From Nostocoides sp. F2B08 (GTDB lineage Bacteria; Actinomycetota; Actinomycetes; Actinomycetales; Dermatophilaceae), in assembly GCF_009184895.1 (NCBI RefSeq), contig NZ_WESE01000003.1, positions 310,001-374,000 of the forward strand: a stretch of DNA of 64,000 nucleotides, in the 5' to 3' direction. This document shows, piece by piece, positions 27,606-38,136 of the stretch. The notes under the pieces were generated by a model. It searched no databases, was not told the origin of the DNA, and worked only from the letters and a program-made list of their open reading frames with translations. The position numbers and the translations under genes were made by a program. Every line of letters starts with the position of its first letter. Within the stretch, counting starts at the first letter, position 1.

Positions 27606-28697
27606 CGTGAGCACGCCGACGGTGTCGTAGTCAGCCACGTCGGCCGCCAGTCGACCGAGGAGCTGGCGCGGATCCCCGTAGGTCCGCTCGATAGCGGTCA
27701 GCATCGCGGTCAGGTGGCCGACGGCGTACTCCGCCGTCACTCCGATGCCGCCGTGCAGCTGGATGGCCTCCTGCCCGATGTGCCGGCCGGTGCGCGCCAG
27801 GACGACTCGGCAGCGGCCGACGAGAGCCGGGTCGGTGTCGCCCTCGGCGACGGACATGGCGAGGTACATCGCCGTGGACCGAGCGAGCTCGAGCGAGACG
27901 TACATGTCGGCGGCGCGGTGGGTGAGCGCCTGGAACGCGGCCAGAGGCACCCCGAACTGCTTCCGCGTGCGCAGGTAGTCGCTGGTCATCGTCATCGCCG
28001 ACTCCATCGCCCCGAGCGCCTGGCCGGCCAGGACGACGGAGGCGTGCGCGAGGGCGTCGACCAGGGCCCGGTCGGCGTCCGCTCCGCGCAGGAGTATGCG
28101 GCCGCTCGCCCCGTCGAGCACCATCACGTCGTTCTCGACCCGGGGACCGTCGAGGAGCACGAGCACCGTCTCCCCGGACGTCGAACCCCCGGCACCCTCC
28201 TCGTCGATCCGCGCGGTGACGACGGCATGGGTGGCCGCAGCGCCGGTCGGGACAGGGCCCTTGGTCCCGGACAGCACCGCCCCCTCGCCGGTGATGGTCG
28301 CCGTGACCCCTCCGGGCACGGGCGCGAAGGCGCGCATCGGCTCGGCCAGGGCCGGGAGGACGAGCGCCTCCCCGGCGACTGCGGAGCCGAGGAGGTCATC
28401 GCCCGCGTCGGCGAGGACCGACCCGGCCAACAGCGCGTCGGCGTAGGCGCTCTGCAGTCCGGCCCGTCCGAGCTCGCGGGCTGCGACGAAGACCTCCACG
28501 GCACTGGCGCCGAACCCGCCCGCCTCCTCGCGGAAGGGCAGGCCGAGTAGACCGGTCTCGGCCATCGCCGACCACAGGTCCGGGTCGTGCGGTCGCGGAC
28601 CCGCTCCGTTGGCGCTCGGCCTGGCACCACGCCGCGACGCCATCTCTCGGACGGCGTCCGCGAGCGCCTTGTGCTCACTGTCGAGTGTGAAGTCCAT
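27603..28697 (-). CDS. Acyl-CoA dehydrogenase, smaller subunit-like
   Basis: A 364-residue FAD-dependent acyl-CoA dehydrogenase fold. The N-terminal helical domain and central beta domain are weakly conserved. The C-terminal domain has RKQFGVPLAAFQALTHR and QLHGGIGVTAEYAVGHL. The canonical catalytic glutamate region is not obvious, as in the smaller partner of heteromeric actinobacterial FadE pairs. ATG 28697 follows GGAGGG. It starts 10 nt after a second, larger FadE gene, so the two are one operon and probably one heterotetramer acting on a specific acyl-CoA (steroid side chain or branched acid). That last point is inference. Confidence 0.87.
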   Translation of the reverse strand: MDFTLDSEHKALADAVREMASRRGARPSANGAGPRPHDPDLWSAMAETGLLGLPFREEAGGFGASAVEVFVAARELGRAGLQSAYADALLAGSVLADAGDDLLGSAVAGEALVLPALAEPMRAFAPVPGGVTATITGEGAVLSGTKGPVPTGAAATHAVVTARIDEEGAGGSTSGETVLVLLDGPRVENDVMVLDGASGRILLRGADADRALVDALAHASVVLAGQALGAMESAMTMTSDYLRTRKQFGVPLAAFQALTHRAADMYVSLELARSTAMYLAMSVAEGDTDPALVGRCRVVLARTGRHIGQEAIQLHGGIGVTAEYAVGHLTAMLTAIERTYGDPRQLLGRLAADVADYDTVGVLT

Positions 28698-28707
28698 CGG
28701 TCCCTCC

Positions 28708-29913
28708 TCAGCCCTTCAGTCCGAGCACGCTGCCGGCGATGATCTGGCGCTGGACCTCGTTGGACCCGCCGTAGATCGACGCCTTGCGGAAGTTCAGGTA
28801 GGTCGGTGTCGAGCGTCGCGCCCAGCCAGGGATGACGGCGTCCTCCTCGATCTCGCCGGCGGCGTCGTCCTCGATGAGCCAGACGAGGGACATGCTGCCG
28901 GCCACGTCGACCGCCAGCTCGAGCACGTCCTGCTGGAGCTGGGTGGCGCGGATCTTCAGGATCGAGGACGCCGGGTCGGGTTTACCGTCGTGGGAATGGC
29001 CGGCGACGCGCAGGACGGTCACCTCGAGGGCCATGAGCTCGGCCTCGAGCTCGGCCACGCGGGCCGCGACGAGCGGGTGACCCAGCACGGACTCGCCGTT
29101 CTCGTCGGTGACGCGCGCCGCATACGACTTGATCCGGGCCAGGTGCCGCTTGAGCGCACCGACGGCGGCGATGCCCGACCGCTCGTTGCCGAGGAGGAAC
29201 TTCGCGTAGTCCCAACCGCGGTTCTCCTCGCCGACGAGGTTCTCGGCGGGTACGCGCACGTCGGTGAAGAAGACCTCGTTGACCTCGTGCCCGCCGTCGA
29301 GGAGCTGGATCGGCCTGACCTCGACGCCCGGTGACGTCATGTCGATGAGGAGGAACGAGATGCCCTCCTGCTTCTTCGCCGACGGATCCGTGCGGACGAG
29401 GGCGAAGATCCAGTCGGCGTGCTGGGCCATCGTGGTCCACGTCTTCTGGCCGTTCACCACCCACTCGTCGCCGTCTCGCACGGCCGTCGTGCGCAACGAG
29501 GCCAGGTCTGAGCCGGCGTCCGGCTCCGAGAACCCCTGGCACCACCAGATGTCGAGGTTGGCGGTGGCCGGCAGGAACCGCTCCTTCTGCTCCTCGCTGC
29601 CGAAGGTCGCGATGACCGGTCCGACCATGCTCACGTTGAACGGCAGCAGCGCAGGCACACCCGCCGACTGCATCTCGGACTGCCAGATGTGCAGCTGGCG
29701 CGGCGTCCAGTCCCGCCCGCCCCACTCGGCCGGCCAGTGCGGCACGGCGTATCCGGCGGCGTTGAGGATCCGCTGGCTGCGGACGAACTCCTCCTTGGTC
29801 AGCTCCACCCCCGCGGTCACCTTGTCGCGCAGCTCCTGTGGCACCTGTGTCGTCATGAACTCGCGCATCTCGGCCTGGAACCGCGCGTCCTCCGCGCTCA
29901 GCGACCGCTGCAT
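28708..29913 (-). CDS. Acyl-CoA dehydrogenase, larger subunit-like
   Basis: A 401-residue enzyme with the acyl-CoA dehydrogenase core: QGFSEPDAGSDLASLRT in the middle domain, VVNGQKTWTTMAQHADW and the C-terminal FRKASIYGGSNEVQRQII. The flavin- and substrate-binding elements look complete. ATG 29913 was chosen because GAGGGG precedes it and the protein begins like relatives. The open frame runs on to 30279, but through tandem repeats and the divergent promoter. Divergent from an acyl-CoA ligase gene, suggesting activation followed by alpha-beta dehydrogenation of the same acid. Confidence 0.9.
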   Translation of the reverse strand: MQRSLSAEDARFQAEMREFMTTQVPQELRDKVTAGVELTKEEFVRSQRILNAAGYAVPHWPAEWGGRDWTPRQLHIWQSEMQSAGVPALLPFNVSMVGPVIATFGSEEQKERFLPATANLDIWWCQGFSEPDAGSDLASLRTTAVRDGDEWVVNGQKTWTTMAQHADWIFALVRTDPSAKKQEGISFLLIDMTSPGVEVRPIQLLDGGHEVNEVFFTDVRVPAENLVGEENRGWDYAKFLLGNERSGIAAVGALKRHLARIKSYAARVTDENGESVLGHPLVAARVAELEAELMALEVTVLRVAGHSHDGKPDPASSILKIRATQLQQDVLELAVDVAGSMSLVWLIEDDAAGEIEEDAVIPGWARRSTPTYLNFRKASIYGGSNEVQRQIIAGSVLGLKG

Positions 29914-29933
29914 CGGCCCGCCCCTCGTCTCGT

Positions 29934-29993
29934 CGGTGTGTCGTGGCTCGGTGTGTCGTGGTTCGGTGTGTCGTGGTTCGGTGTGTGGGTGTG
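29934..29993. repeat. 15-bp tandem repeat in the divergent fadE-ligase interval
   Basis: Three copies of CGGTGTGTCGTGGYT (29934-29948, 29949-29963, 29964-29978) and a degenerate fourth copy (29979-29993). They lie between the fadE start and the candidate promoter region near TAATAC (30013-30018). On the minus strand they would read as a TEPRH repeat if the FadE frame were extended. Confidence 0.8.
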
Positions 29994-30040
29994 GAGATTT
30001 CGCCCACCAACCTAATACGCCGTGTGGCAGGCTCTGGCCC

Positions 30041-31717
<1,677 letters not shown>

Positions 31718-31797
31718 GGCCCAGCGCGGCCGCCCCGTGACCGATTGGTTATCAAACTCGGCGGCGTTTGGGGAGGCGCGCGACGTCCCGGCGGCGC

Positions 31798-31803
31798 TAG
31801 GTT
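31798..31803 (+). promoter_or_regulatory. -10 element of gluA (leaderless)
   Basis: TAGGTT is followed by 7 nt and ATG 31811. Confidence 0.5.
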
Positions 31804-31810
31804 CGAACCT

Positions 31811-32551
31811 ATGGCTGAGCCGCTCGTCGTCATGCAGGACGTCAACAAGCATTTCGGTGACCTGCACGTTCTCCAGAACATCAACCTCACCGTCGGAAAG
31901 GGCGAGGTGGTCGTGCTCATCGGTCCGTCCGGATCGGGGAAGTCGACTCTCATCCGGACGATCAACCGTCTGGAGACGATCGGCAGCGGCACGATCAGCA
32001 TCGACGGCACCGTCCTGCCCGAGGAGGGCAAGGACCTCGCCCGCCTCCGGTCCGACGTCGGCATGGTGTTCCAGTCCTTCAACCTCTTCGCCCACAAGAC
32101 GATCCTCGAGAACGTCACGCTCGGGCCGATCAAGGTCCGCAAGCTGAAGAAGGCCGACGCCCAGAAGCGGGCGATGGAGCTGCTGGAGCGGGTCGGCGTC
32201 GAGCACCAGTCGAACAAGTACCCGGCTCAGCTCTCCGGCGGTCAGCAGCAGCGCGTCGCCATCGCGCGCGCCCTCGCGATGGACCCCAAGGTGATGCTCT
32301 TCGACGAGCCGACCAGCGCACTCGACCCGGAGATGATCAACGAGGTCCTCGACGTCATGGTCAGCCTCGCCAAGTCGGGCATGACGATGATCGTCGTCAC
32401 CCACGAGATGGGATTCGCCCGCAAGGCCGCCAACCGGGTGGTGTTCCTCTCCGATGGCCAGATCGTCGAGGAGAACACGCCGGAGGAGTTCTTCACCAAC
32501 CCGCAGTCCGACCGCGCCAAGGACTTCCTCGGCAAGATCCTCACGCACTGA
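31811..32551 (+). CDS. gluA: Glutamate ABC transporter ATP-binding protein
   Basis: A 246-residue polar amino acid uptake ATPase with Walker [10 protein letters not shown] (about residues 36-44), Q-loop MVFQSFNLF, signature LSGGQQQR, Walker [13 protein letters not shown] and switch His in VTHEMGF. First gene of gluA-gluB-gluC-gluD in the same order as the glutamate system of corynebacteria. ATG 31811 gives the standard N-terminus and is 7 nt after TAGGTT; 22 further in-frame residues upstream are not conserved-looking. Glutamate as substrate is inferred from gene order and similarity. Confidence 0.92.
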   Translation: MAEPLVVMQDVNKHFGDLHVLQNINLTVGKGEVVVLIGPSGSGKSTLIRTINRLETIGSGTISIDGTVLPEEGKDLARLRSDVGMVFQSFNLFAHKTILENVTLGPIKVRKLKKADAQKRAMELLERVGVEHQSNKYPAQLSGGQQQRVAIARALAMDPKVMLFDEPTSALDPEMINEVLDVMVSLAKSGMTMIVVTHEMGFARKAANRVVFLSDGQIVEENTPEEFFTNPQSDRAKDFLGKILTH

Positions 32552-32624
32552 GACCCCACCTCGCACAGACCCGTCCCACCGATCCGACCGCACCTGCGGC
32601 ACACCGAAGAAGAAGGAGAACGAC

Positions 32625-33509
32625 ATGTTCATTCGACGACTGGGGGCGATCGGCGCGGTAGCCGCGCTCACCTTCACGATGGCCGCCTGCGGCTCCGACG
32701 ACACGACCGACACCGCTGACGGCGGCGACACCGGCACCGGCGAGGACACCGGGGCCGGTGGCGACGACGGCGCGATGATGGACAGCCTGCGCATCGGCAT
32801 CAAGTTCGACCAGCCGGGTCTCGGCCTGCGCGAGGGTGACGCGTACACCGGCTTCGACGTCCAGGTCGCCGAGTACATCGCCGGACAGCTCGGCGTCGAC
32901 GCCGCCAACATCGAGTGGGTCGAGGCTCCCAGCGCCCAGCGCGAGACCCTGCTCGAGACCGACCAGGTCGACCTCGTCGTCGCCACGTACTCGATCACGG
33001 ACGAGCGCAAGGAGCGCGTGTCCTTCGCGGGGCCGTACTTCATCGCCGGCCAGGGCCTGCTCGTGCGGGCCGACGAGACCGAGATCACCGGTCCGGACAC
33101 CCTCGAGGGCAAGGTGCTGTGCTCGGTGACCGGATCGACCCCGGCCCAGCGCATCGCCGACGAGTACCCCGGCGTCCAGCTCCAGGAGTACGGCACCTAC
33201 TCCGAGTGCCTCCCGGCGCTGCTGTCCGGCCAGATCGACGCCATCACCACCGATGACACCATCCTCGCCGGCTACGCGGCCCAGGACCAGTACGCCGGCC
33301 AGCTCAAGTTGGCGGGCGAGCCGTTCTCCGAGGAGCGCTACGGCGTCGGCACCCAGAAGGGCAGCGAGCTCTGCCAGGAGGTCAATGCCGCCATCGAGGC
33401 GATGATCGAGGAGGGCGCCTGGGAGCAGGCCGTCCAGGACACCCTCGGCGCCGCGGACTTCACCCCCGGCCCGGGCAACCCGCCCGAGGTCGTCGAGGAC
33501 TGCGCGTGA
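32625..33509 (+). CDS. gluB: Glutamate-binding lipoprotein
   Basis: A 294-residue extracellular solute-binding lipoprotein. Its signal peptide ends in the lipobox TMAAC with C22 as the lipidated residue, followed by a long Asp/Thr/Gly linker (residues 23-50) and the type 3 binding fold (LRIGIKFDQPGLGLRE, YTGFDVQVAEYIAG). ATG 32625 is preceded by a strong AAGGAG at 6 nt. A large hairpin follows the gene, likely keeping gluB mRNA more abundant than the permease mRNAs, as is common for binding proteins. Confidence 0.92.
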   Translation: MFIRRLGAIGAVAALTFTMAACGSDDTTDTADGGDTGTGEDTGAGGDDGAMMDSLRIGIKFDQPGLGLREGDAYTGFDVQVAEYIAGQLGVDAANIEWVEAPSAQRETLLETDQVDLVVATYSITDERKERVSFAGPYFIAGQGLLVRADETEITGPDTLEGKVLCSVTGSTPAQRIADEYPGVQLQEYGTYSECLPALLSGQIDAITTDDTILAGYAAQDQYAGQLKLAGEPFSEERYGVGTQKGSELCQEVNAAIEAMIEEGAWEQAVQDTLGAADFTPGPGNPPEVVEDCA

Positions 33510-33541
33510 CCCCACTCAGCCACTCGGCTGATCGCTGACGG

Positions 33542-33576
33542 CGGGTGTGCCGTGCTCACCGAGCACGGCACACCCG
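33542..33576 (+). terminator. Intra-operon hairpin between gluB and gluC
   Basis: A perfect 16-bp stem (33542-33557 with 33561-33576) around a 3-nt loop ACC, preceded by a smaller dyad TCAGCC-actc-GGCTGA (33516-33531). Probably a partial terminator or mRNA-stabilising structure. Confidence 0.7.
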
Positions 33577-33610
33577 GTCGGCTCCCCCGTTCCCACGACC
33601 CGGAGGCCGC

Positions 33611-34288
33611 ATGATCGACATCCTCACGGAGTACGACATCCTCGGCGCCTTCTGGAAGACCATCCAGCTGGCCTTCTTCTCCGCCATCGGTTCGCTGGTG
33701 CTCGGGACGATCCTGGCCGTGTTCCGTGTCTCGCCCGTGGCCGTCCTGCGGAACATCGGTGCGTCCTATGTGAACATCACGAGGAACACCCCGCTCACGC
33801 TCATCCTCATCTTCTGTTCCCTGGCGCTGTTCGGGGTACTCGGCTACGCGCTCGCGCCGCGCGAGTCCCCCACCTACATCGTGGACAACGCGTTCCGGTG
33901 GGCCGTGATCGGTCTGTCGATCTACCACGCCGCCTTCGTCTGCGAGGCGCTGCGCTCCGGAGTCAACACCGTGCCCGTTGGACAGGCGGAGGCCGCCAGG
34001 GCGATCGGCCTGACCTTCGGCCAGTCGCTGAGCCAGGTGATCCTGCCGCAGGCCTTCCGCGGTGCGATCGCGCCGCTCGGGTCGGTTCTGATCGCGTTGA
34101 TCAAGAACACGACGGTGGCGGCGATCATCTCGGTGCCCGAGGCGGCCGCATTGATGCGCGTGATCATCGAGAACGAGACCGGCAGCCTCATCGTGTTCTT
34201 CATCTTCGCCCTCGGCTTCGTCATCCTCACGCTGCCGGTCGGGATCGGGTTCACCTCGCTCTCGCGGCGACTGGCGGTGAAGCGATGA
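33611..34288 (+). CDS. gluC: Glutamate ABC transporter permease
   Basis: A 225-residue His/Glu/Gln/Arg/opine-type permease with about five membrane helices and the EAA loop EAARAIGLTFGQSLSQVILP that docks on the ATPase. ATG 33611 follows GGAGG; the frame extends upstream into the hairpin, which is unlikely to be coding. Its stop overlaps the gluD start (ATGA), indicating coupled synthesis of the two permease subunits. Confidence 0.92.
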   Translation: MIDILTEYDILGAFWKTIQLAFFSAIGSLVLGTILAVFRVSPVAVLRNIGASYVNITRNTPLTLILIFCSLALFGVLGYALAPRESPTYIVDNAFRWAVIGLSIYHAAFVCEALRSGVNTVPVGQAEAARAIGLTFGQSLSQVILPQAFRGAIAPLGSVLIALIKNTTVAAIISVPEAAALMRVIIENETGSLIVFFIFALGFVILTLPVGIGFTSLSRRLAVKR

Positions 34289-35268
34289 GCGTTCAGGCGG
34301 TTCTGTTCGACGCTCCTGGGCCCCGGGCCCGGAGGCGTCACCTCATCCTCACGATCGTCGGGACGCTGCTCGTCCTGGGCATCCTGGGCGTCGTCGTGTG
34401 GCAGCTCAACGAGAAGAACCAGTTCGAGGCGTTCCTCTGGGAGCCGTTCACCTACCCCGACACCTGGACCGAGTACATCATCCCCGGCCTGGTCAACACG
34501 CTCCGGGCGGCCGCGGTCTCTATCGTCTTCGCGATGGTCTTCGGCGTCCTCTTCGGCATGGGGCGGCTCTCCCACGTCAGGCCGGTCCGGTGGGTGTGCG
34601 GCGTCATCGTCGAGTTCTTCCGCTCGGTGCCCGTGCTGCTGATGATGATCTTCACGTTCTTCTTCTATGTGCGGAGCCTCGGGATGCCGGGAACCACGGC
34701 GTCCTTCTGGGCGGTTGTGACCGGTCTGACGCTCTACAACGGGTCGGTCATCGCCGAGCTGGTCCGCTCCGGGGTGCACCAGCTGCCCGCGGGTCAGGGA
34801 GAGGCAGGCCTCGCGGTCGGGCTGACCGAGGGTCAGACCTTGCGCATCATCAAGCTCCCGCAGGCCCTGACCGCGATGCTGCCTGCGCTGATGAGCCAGC
34901 TCGTCGTCGTCCTCAAGGACAGCGCGCTGGGGACGTTCATCACCTACCCCGAGCTCATCTCTGCGGCGCGCCAGCTCGGGTCGCGCTACGCGAACATTCT
35001 CCCGGCATACGTCGTCGCGGCGGTCATCTTCATCGTGCTCAACTTCCTCCTGACGACGGTGGCCGCCCGAGTCGAGCGGTGGATCAGTCTGCGCGGACAC
35101 ACGGCCGGAGCTCCGACGGCGGCGGCCTCCAACCTCGTCGCCGGAGCCCGCGCCGGCGCTCCGGGAGAGTTCGGCACCAACGTCCTCGACCACGTCGAGG
35201 AAGAGATCCACGAGCACAGGCACCATCCTCGGCATCCGCGCGACCCCGGGGGCGCGGACCGCACGTAG
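34285..35268 (+). CDS. gluD: Glutamate ABC transporter permease, second subunit
   Basis: A 327-residue permease with an extended basic N-terminus, about five or six helices and the EAA loop EAGLAVGLTEGQTLRIIKLP. Residues after about 270 form a soluble tail rich in Ala/Gly and then His (EEEIHEHRHHPRHPRD), unusual for this family and of unknown purpose. Start overlaps the gluC stop by 4 nt. Followed by a strong terminator. Confidence 0.92.
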   Translation: MSVQAVLFDAPGPRARRRHLILTIVGTLLVLGILGVVVWQLNEKNQFEAFLWEPFTYPDTWTEYIIPGLVNTLRAAAVSIVFAMVFGVLFGMGRLSHVRPVRWVCGVIVEFFRSVPVLLMMIFTFFFYVRSLGMPGTTASFWAVVTGLTLYNGSVIAELVRSGVHQLPAGQGEAGLAVGLTEGQTLRIIKLPQALTAMLPALMSQLVVVLKDSALGTFITYPELISAARQLGSRYANILPAYVVAAVIFIVLNFLLTTVAARVERWISLRGHTAGAPTAAASNLVAGARAGAPGEFGTNVLDHVEEEIHEHRHHPRHPRDPGGADRT

Positions 35269-35321
35269 GCAACGCCCCGGGACGCCCTGCGTCCCGCACC
35301 CGCTGAGTGGGCGGCGCGACG

Positions 35322-35363
35322 CGACCGAGGGCCCGGACCGTCTTCGGTCCGGGCCCTCGGTCG
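35322..35363 (+). terminator. Terminator of gluABCD
   Basis: An almost fully paired 19-bp stem (35322-35340 with 35345-35363) around TCTT. It stands 53 nt after the gluD stop and before the oppositely oriented tRNA-Asn. Confidence 0.85.
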
Positions 35364-35424
35364 TCAGCGTCACGGCATCGCCGAAACGGGTTCGCGCGGC
35401 GGTGCCACCAGGCTGGATGCCGTG

Positions 35425-35500
35425 TGGCTCCCCCGGTTGGACTCGAACCAACAACCCTTCGATTAACAGTCGAATGCTCTGCCAATTGAGCTACGGGGGA
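35425..35500 (-). tRNA. tRNA-Asn (anticodon GUU)
   Basis: A 76-nt cloverleaf on the minus strand: acceptor TCCCCCG/CGGGGGA, anticodon loop CTGTTAA, TpsiC loop GGTTCGAGT and an encoded CCA. Confidence 0.96.
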
Positions 35501-35512
35501 AAGGCTCGGACG

Positions 35513-35518
35513 AGAGTA
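35513..35518 (-). promoter_or_regulatory. -10 element of tRNA-Asn
   Basis: TACTCT on the minus strand, 12 nt before the tRNA 5' end. Confidence 0.45.
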
Positions 35519-35573
35519 GCAAAGAGTCCGTGGACCTACCGAATCGACCTTCGGCAGGGTCGATCCGGCCCGC

Positions 35574-36092
35574 TCAGGGCAGGCCGACCTGCTCGCGGAG
35601 CTGCTGTCGGGCCGCCTGGATGCGAGGCTTGACGCCGGGGTCGGCGAGCCGCACGCCGCGACCGAGGATGACCTGGTCCAGGAGCCGGTCCCGGGACAGC
35701 TCCTTGCGGATGACGACTCGCGCCGAACGGCGGTCGTCGATGTCGACCGTCTCGGCGATCACCACGGAGGCCTGGACCCGCTCACGGAACGCCATGAGAA
35801 ACGGCCGATGGCCCCCGACGTTGAGGGCGAGGTCGGGCGCCCGGTCCACCCACGACACGTGCAGCACATCGGCCTCGTTGTCGTAGCTGCCGGTGTCCAC
35901 GAGGTGCCACGGCCGGTGCAGCCGGACCGCGCCGCCCCGATCCATCACGAGCAGCGAGAACGTCGCCACGACCAGGTGCTCACCGGTGACGGTGTCCGGG
36001 CACGAGGCGAGCACACGCTCCCCCGGTTCCAGCCCGAGGTCGGCGCCGGCGAGCGGGTCCGGCTCGCGCTCGGTACGTCGGAAGATGCCCAC
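35574..36092 (-). CDS. Conserved-looking hypothetical protein downstream of dnaG
   Basis: A 172-residue soluble protein of unknown function, beginning GTG then GIFRRTEREPDPLAGADLGL. It is rich in beta-type segments (ERVLASCPD, LVVATFSLLVMDRGG, WHLVDTGSYD), suggesting a small PH-like or barrel fold; this is only an impression. It starts 19 nt after the dnaG stop and so is probably cotranscribed with dnaG. A much longer in-frame reading into dnaG lacks sensible protein sequence. Ends 73 nt before tRNA-Asn. Confidence 0.72.
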   Translation of the reverse strand: MGIFRRTEREPDPLAGADLGLEPGERVLASCPDTVTGEHLVVATFSLLVMDRGGAVRLHRPWHLVDTGSYDNEADVLHVSWVDRAPDLALNVGGHRPFLMAFRERVQASVVIAETVDIDDRRSARVVIRKELSRDRLLDQVILGRGVRLADPGVKPRIQAARQQLREQVGLP

Positions 36093-36111
36093 GTCTACCT
36101 GCCTGTCATGT

Positions 36112-38061
36112 CTATCGGCCTGCGGTCGTCTCTCGGAGGTTCGCCAGTCGGCGCTGGAGCTCTTGAAGCTGCTGGTAGAGCGCGCGGGTCGCCGCCGGCT
36201 CGCCCTGGCCGCCGGTGTCGAGCTGGCGAACCTGCACCATGAGGTCCGAGATGGAGCGGGTGAGCGCCACCTCGTGGAGCCGCGACAGGAGCGCTTCGAC
36301 GTAGCGACGCGGCGGGGCGCCGGTGTTGTCGTCCAAGGCGGTCGGCAGGTCCGCGACGGCCAGCTCGGCGAGATAGTCGTGTAGCGCGAGCGGCGTGTGC
36401 GCGCGGATGAGGTCCAGCCAGGCGCTGAGTGGACGGGCCGGGTCGTAGACGAGCCCTCGCACCGACTCGAAGACGGCCCGATGGGCCGGGGCCATGAACG
36501 CCTCGGGGGGGATGTCCGCGATCGCGGAGGCGTCCAGAGTCTCGGGGAACTGGAGAACGACTTGGAGCAGCTGCCGCTCGGCCTGCACGAGCGGGTCGCG
36601 CAGGTCGGGCAGCCCGACCAGGTGTGGCTGTCCTTGGCCGGCCTCGCTCGATGGGCCCGCATCGTCGGGGCGGTATGCGCCGGTCGGGGACCCCGGTCGG
36701 CTCGCCTGCCCGTGCCGCGGGGCGCGGTTGGCCCTGGACACCTCGGCCTGCATCTGCTCGACACCGATCCCGAGCCAGCCGGCCACCTCCCGGGTGTACT
36801 CGGGACGCAGTCCGGGGTCACGGACGGAGGCGACCATCGGCGCAACGGCCCGGGAGGCGGCGACCCGACCCTCGGGCGAGCCGAGGTCGAACCGGGCGAG
36901 CGTCGTGCGCACGGCGAACTCGAACATCGGCGTGGCGTCCTCGATGAGCGCCACGACGGCGGCGGGGCCCTTCGCCCTGCGCAGGTCGCACGGGTCCATT
37001 CCGTCGGGCGCGACGGCGACATAGGACTGAGAGGCCCAGCGCTGGTCCTCCACGAAGGCCTTCATCGCGGCCTTCTGGCCGGCGGCGTCACCGTCGAAGG
37101 TGAAGACGACCCGGGCCGGGCTCGTGCCCTCCTCGTCGCGGATGATGCGCCGCAGGATCTTGATGTGGTCGACACCGAAGGCCGTGCCACACGTGGCGAC
37201 GGCCGTCTCGACCCCCGACAGGTGGGCCGCCATGACGTCGGTGTAACCCTCGACGACGACCGCGACCCGCTCCCGCGCCATCGCCTTGCGGGCGAGGTCG
37301 AGGCCGTAGAGCACCTGGCTCTTCTTGTAGATCGGTGTCTCGGCCGTGTTGAGGTACTTGGCCTCGATGCGGTCGTCGTCGAACAGCCGTCGCGCGCCGA
37401 ACCCGACGGTGTCCCCCGCCGCGTTGCGGATCGGCCAGACCAGACGTCCGCGGAAGCGGTCGTAGAGACCACGCTGCCCGCGCCCGGCGAGTCCTGACGT
37501 GACGATCTCGTCGGCGCTGAACCCCCGTGCGGTCAGATGGCGACTGAGCTCGTCGAACTCCATCGGCGCGAAACCCACCCCGAACCGTGCGGCCGCCGCA
37601 CCGTCGAAGTCCCGAGCCCTCAGGAAGTCGCGAGCGGTCCGGGCCCGACGGTTTCCGGTGTCCCGGAGCAGCTCCTCGTAGAACTCCTGGGCCACCCGGT
37701 GAGCCTCGATGAGGCGTGAGCGTCCGGACAGGCTCATCTCGCCCCTGCCGGAGCCCTCGGTGCGGCGCAGCTCCATGCCGAGGCCGCTCGCGAGCCGCTC
37801 GACGGCGTCGGCGAAGGTCAGGTGCTCGACCTTCTGCACGAACGAGATGACGTCGCCCCCCTCGCCGCACCCGAAGCAGTGGTAGGTGCCGTGGGAGGGC
37901 CGGATGGTGAAGCTCGGCGTCTTCTCGTCGTGGAACGGACACAGTCCCTTGAGCGATCCGACCCCGGCGGGACGCAGGGTGACGTGCTCGCGCACGACAT
38001 CCTCGATCGAGGCCCGTTCCTTGACGGCCGCGATGTCCTCGGGATGGATCAGACCCGCCAC
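36112..38061 (-). CDS. dnaG: DNA primase
   Basis: Synthesises RNA primers for replication. The 649-residue protein has the N-terminal CHC2 zinc finger (C41, H44, C62, C65 in CPFH...CFGC). The Toprim core follows with VVVEGYTDVMAAH and FTFDGDAAGQKA, then a C-terminal helicase-binding region. The start is GTG 38061, 6 nt after TAGACT, so leaderless. The upstream neighbour is dgt on the same strand and the downstream one an unknown 172-residue protein. rpoD, often next to dnaG in other bacteria, is not here. Confidence 0.96.
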   Translation of the reverse strand: MAGLIHPEDIAAVKERASIEDVVREHVTLRPAGVGSLKGLCPFHDEKTPSFTIRPSHGTYHCFGCGEGGDVISFVQKVEHLTFADAVERLASGLGMELRRTEGSGRGEMSLSGRSRLIEAHRVAQEFYEELLRDTGNRRARTARDFLRARDFDGAAAARFGVGFAPMEFDELSRHLTARGFSADEIVTSGLAGRGQRGLYDRFRGRLVWPIRNAAGDTVGFGARRLFDDDRIEAKYLNTAETPIYKKSQVLYGLDLARKAMARERVAVVVEGYTDVMAAHLSGVETAVATCGTAFGVDHIKILRRIIRDEEGTSPARVVFTFDGDAAGQKAAMKAFVEDQRWASQSYVAVAPDGMDPCDLRRAKGPAAVVALIEDATPMFEFAVRTTLARFDLGSPEGRVAASRAVAPMVASVRDPGLRPEYTREVAGWLGIGVEQMQAEVSRANRAPRHGQASRPGSPTGAYRPDDAGPSSEAGQGQPHLVGLPDLRDPLVQAERQLLQVVLQFPETLDASAIADIPPEAFMAPAHRAVFESVRGLVYDPARPLSAWLDLIRAHTPLALHDYLAELAVADLPTALDDNTGAPPRRYVEALLSRLHEVALTRSISDLMVQVRQLDTGGQGEPAATRALYQQLQELQRRLANLRETTAGR

Positions 38062-38067
38062 TCCCGC

Positions 38068-38073
38068 AGTCTA
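38068..38073 (-). promoter_or_regulatory. -10 element of dnaG (leaderless)
   Basis: TAGACT on the minus strand, 6 nt before GTG 38061. Confidence 0.55.
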
Positions 38074-38136
38074 TGGTCCGGTGCCGACGCCGCGGCCTGC
38101 GCCGCGGTCGGGCGACCGCTCCGCTCCGGGCGGCAC

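Noticed and set aside
23976-27610. Long plus-strand open frames opposite the ABC exporter genes
   Set aside because: High-GC shadow frames without domains. The minus strand encodes complete transporters.
29934-29993. CRISPR-like array
   Set aside because: Units are 15 bp and directly adjacent with no spacers; no cas genes are in the window.
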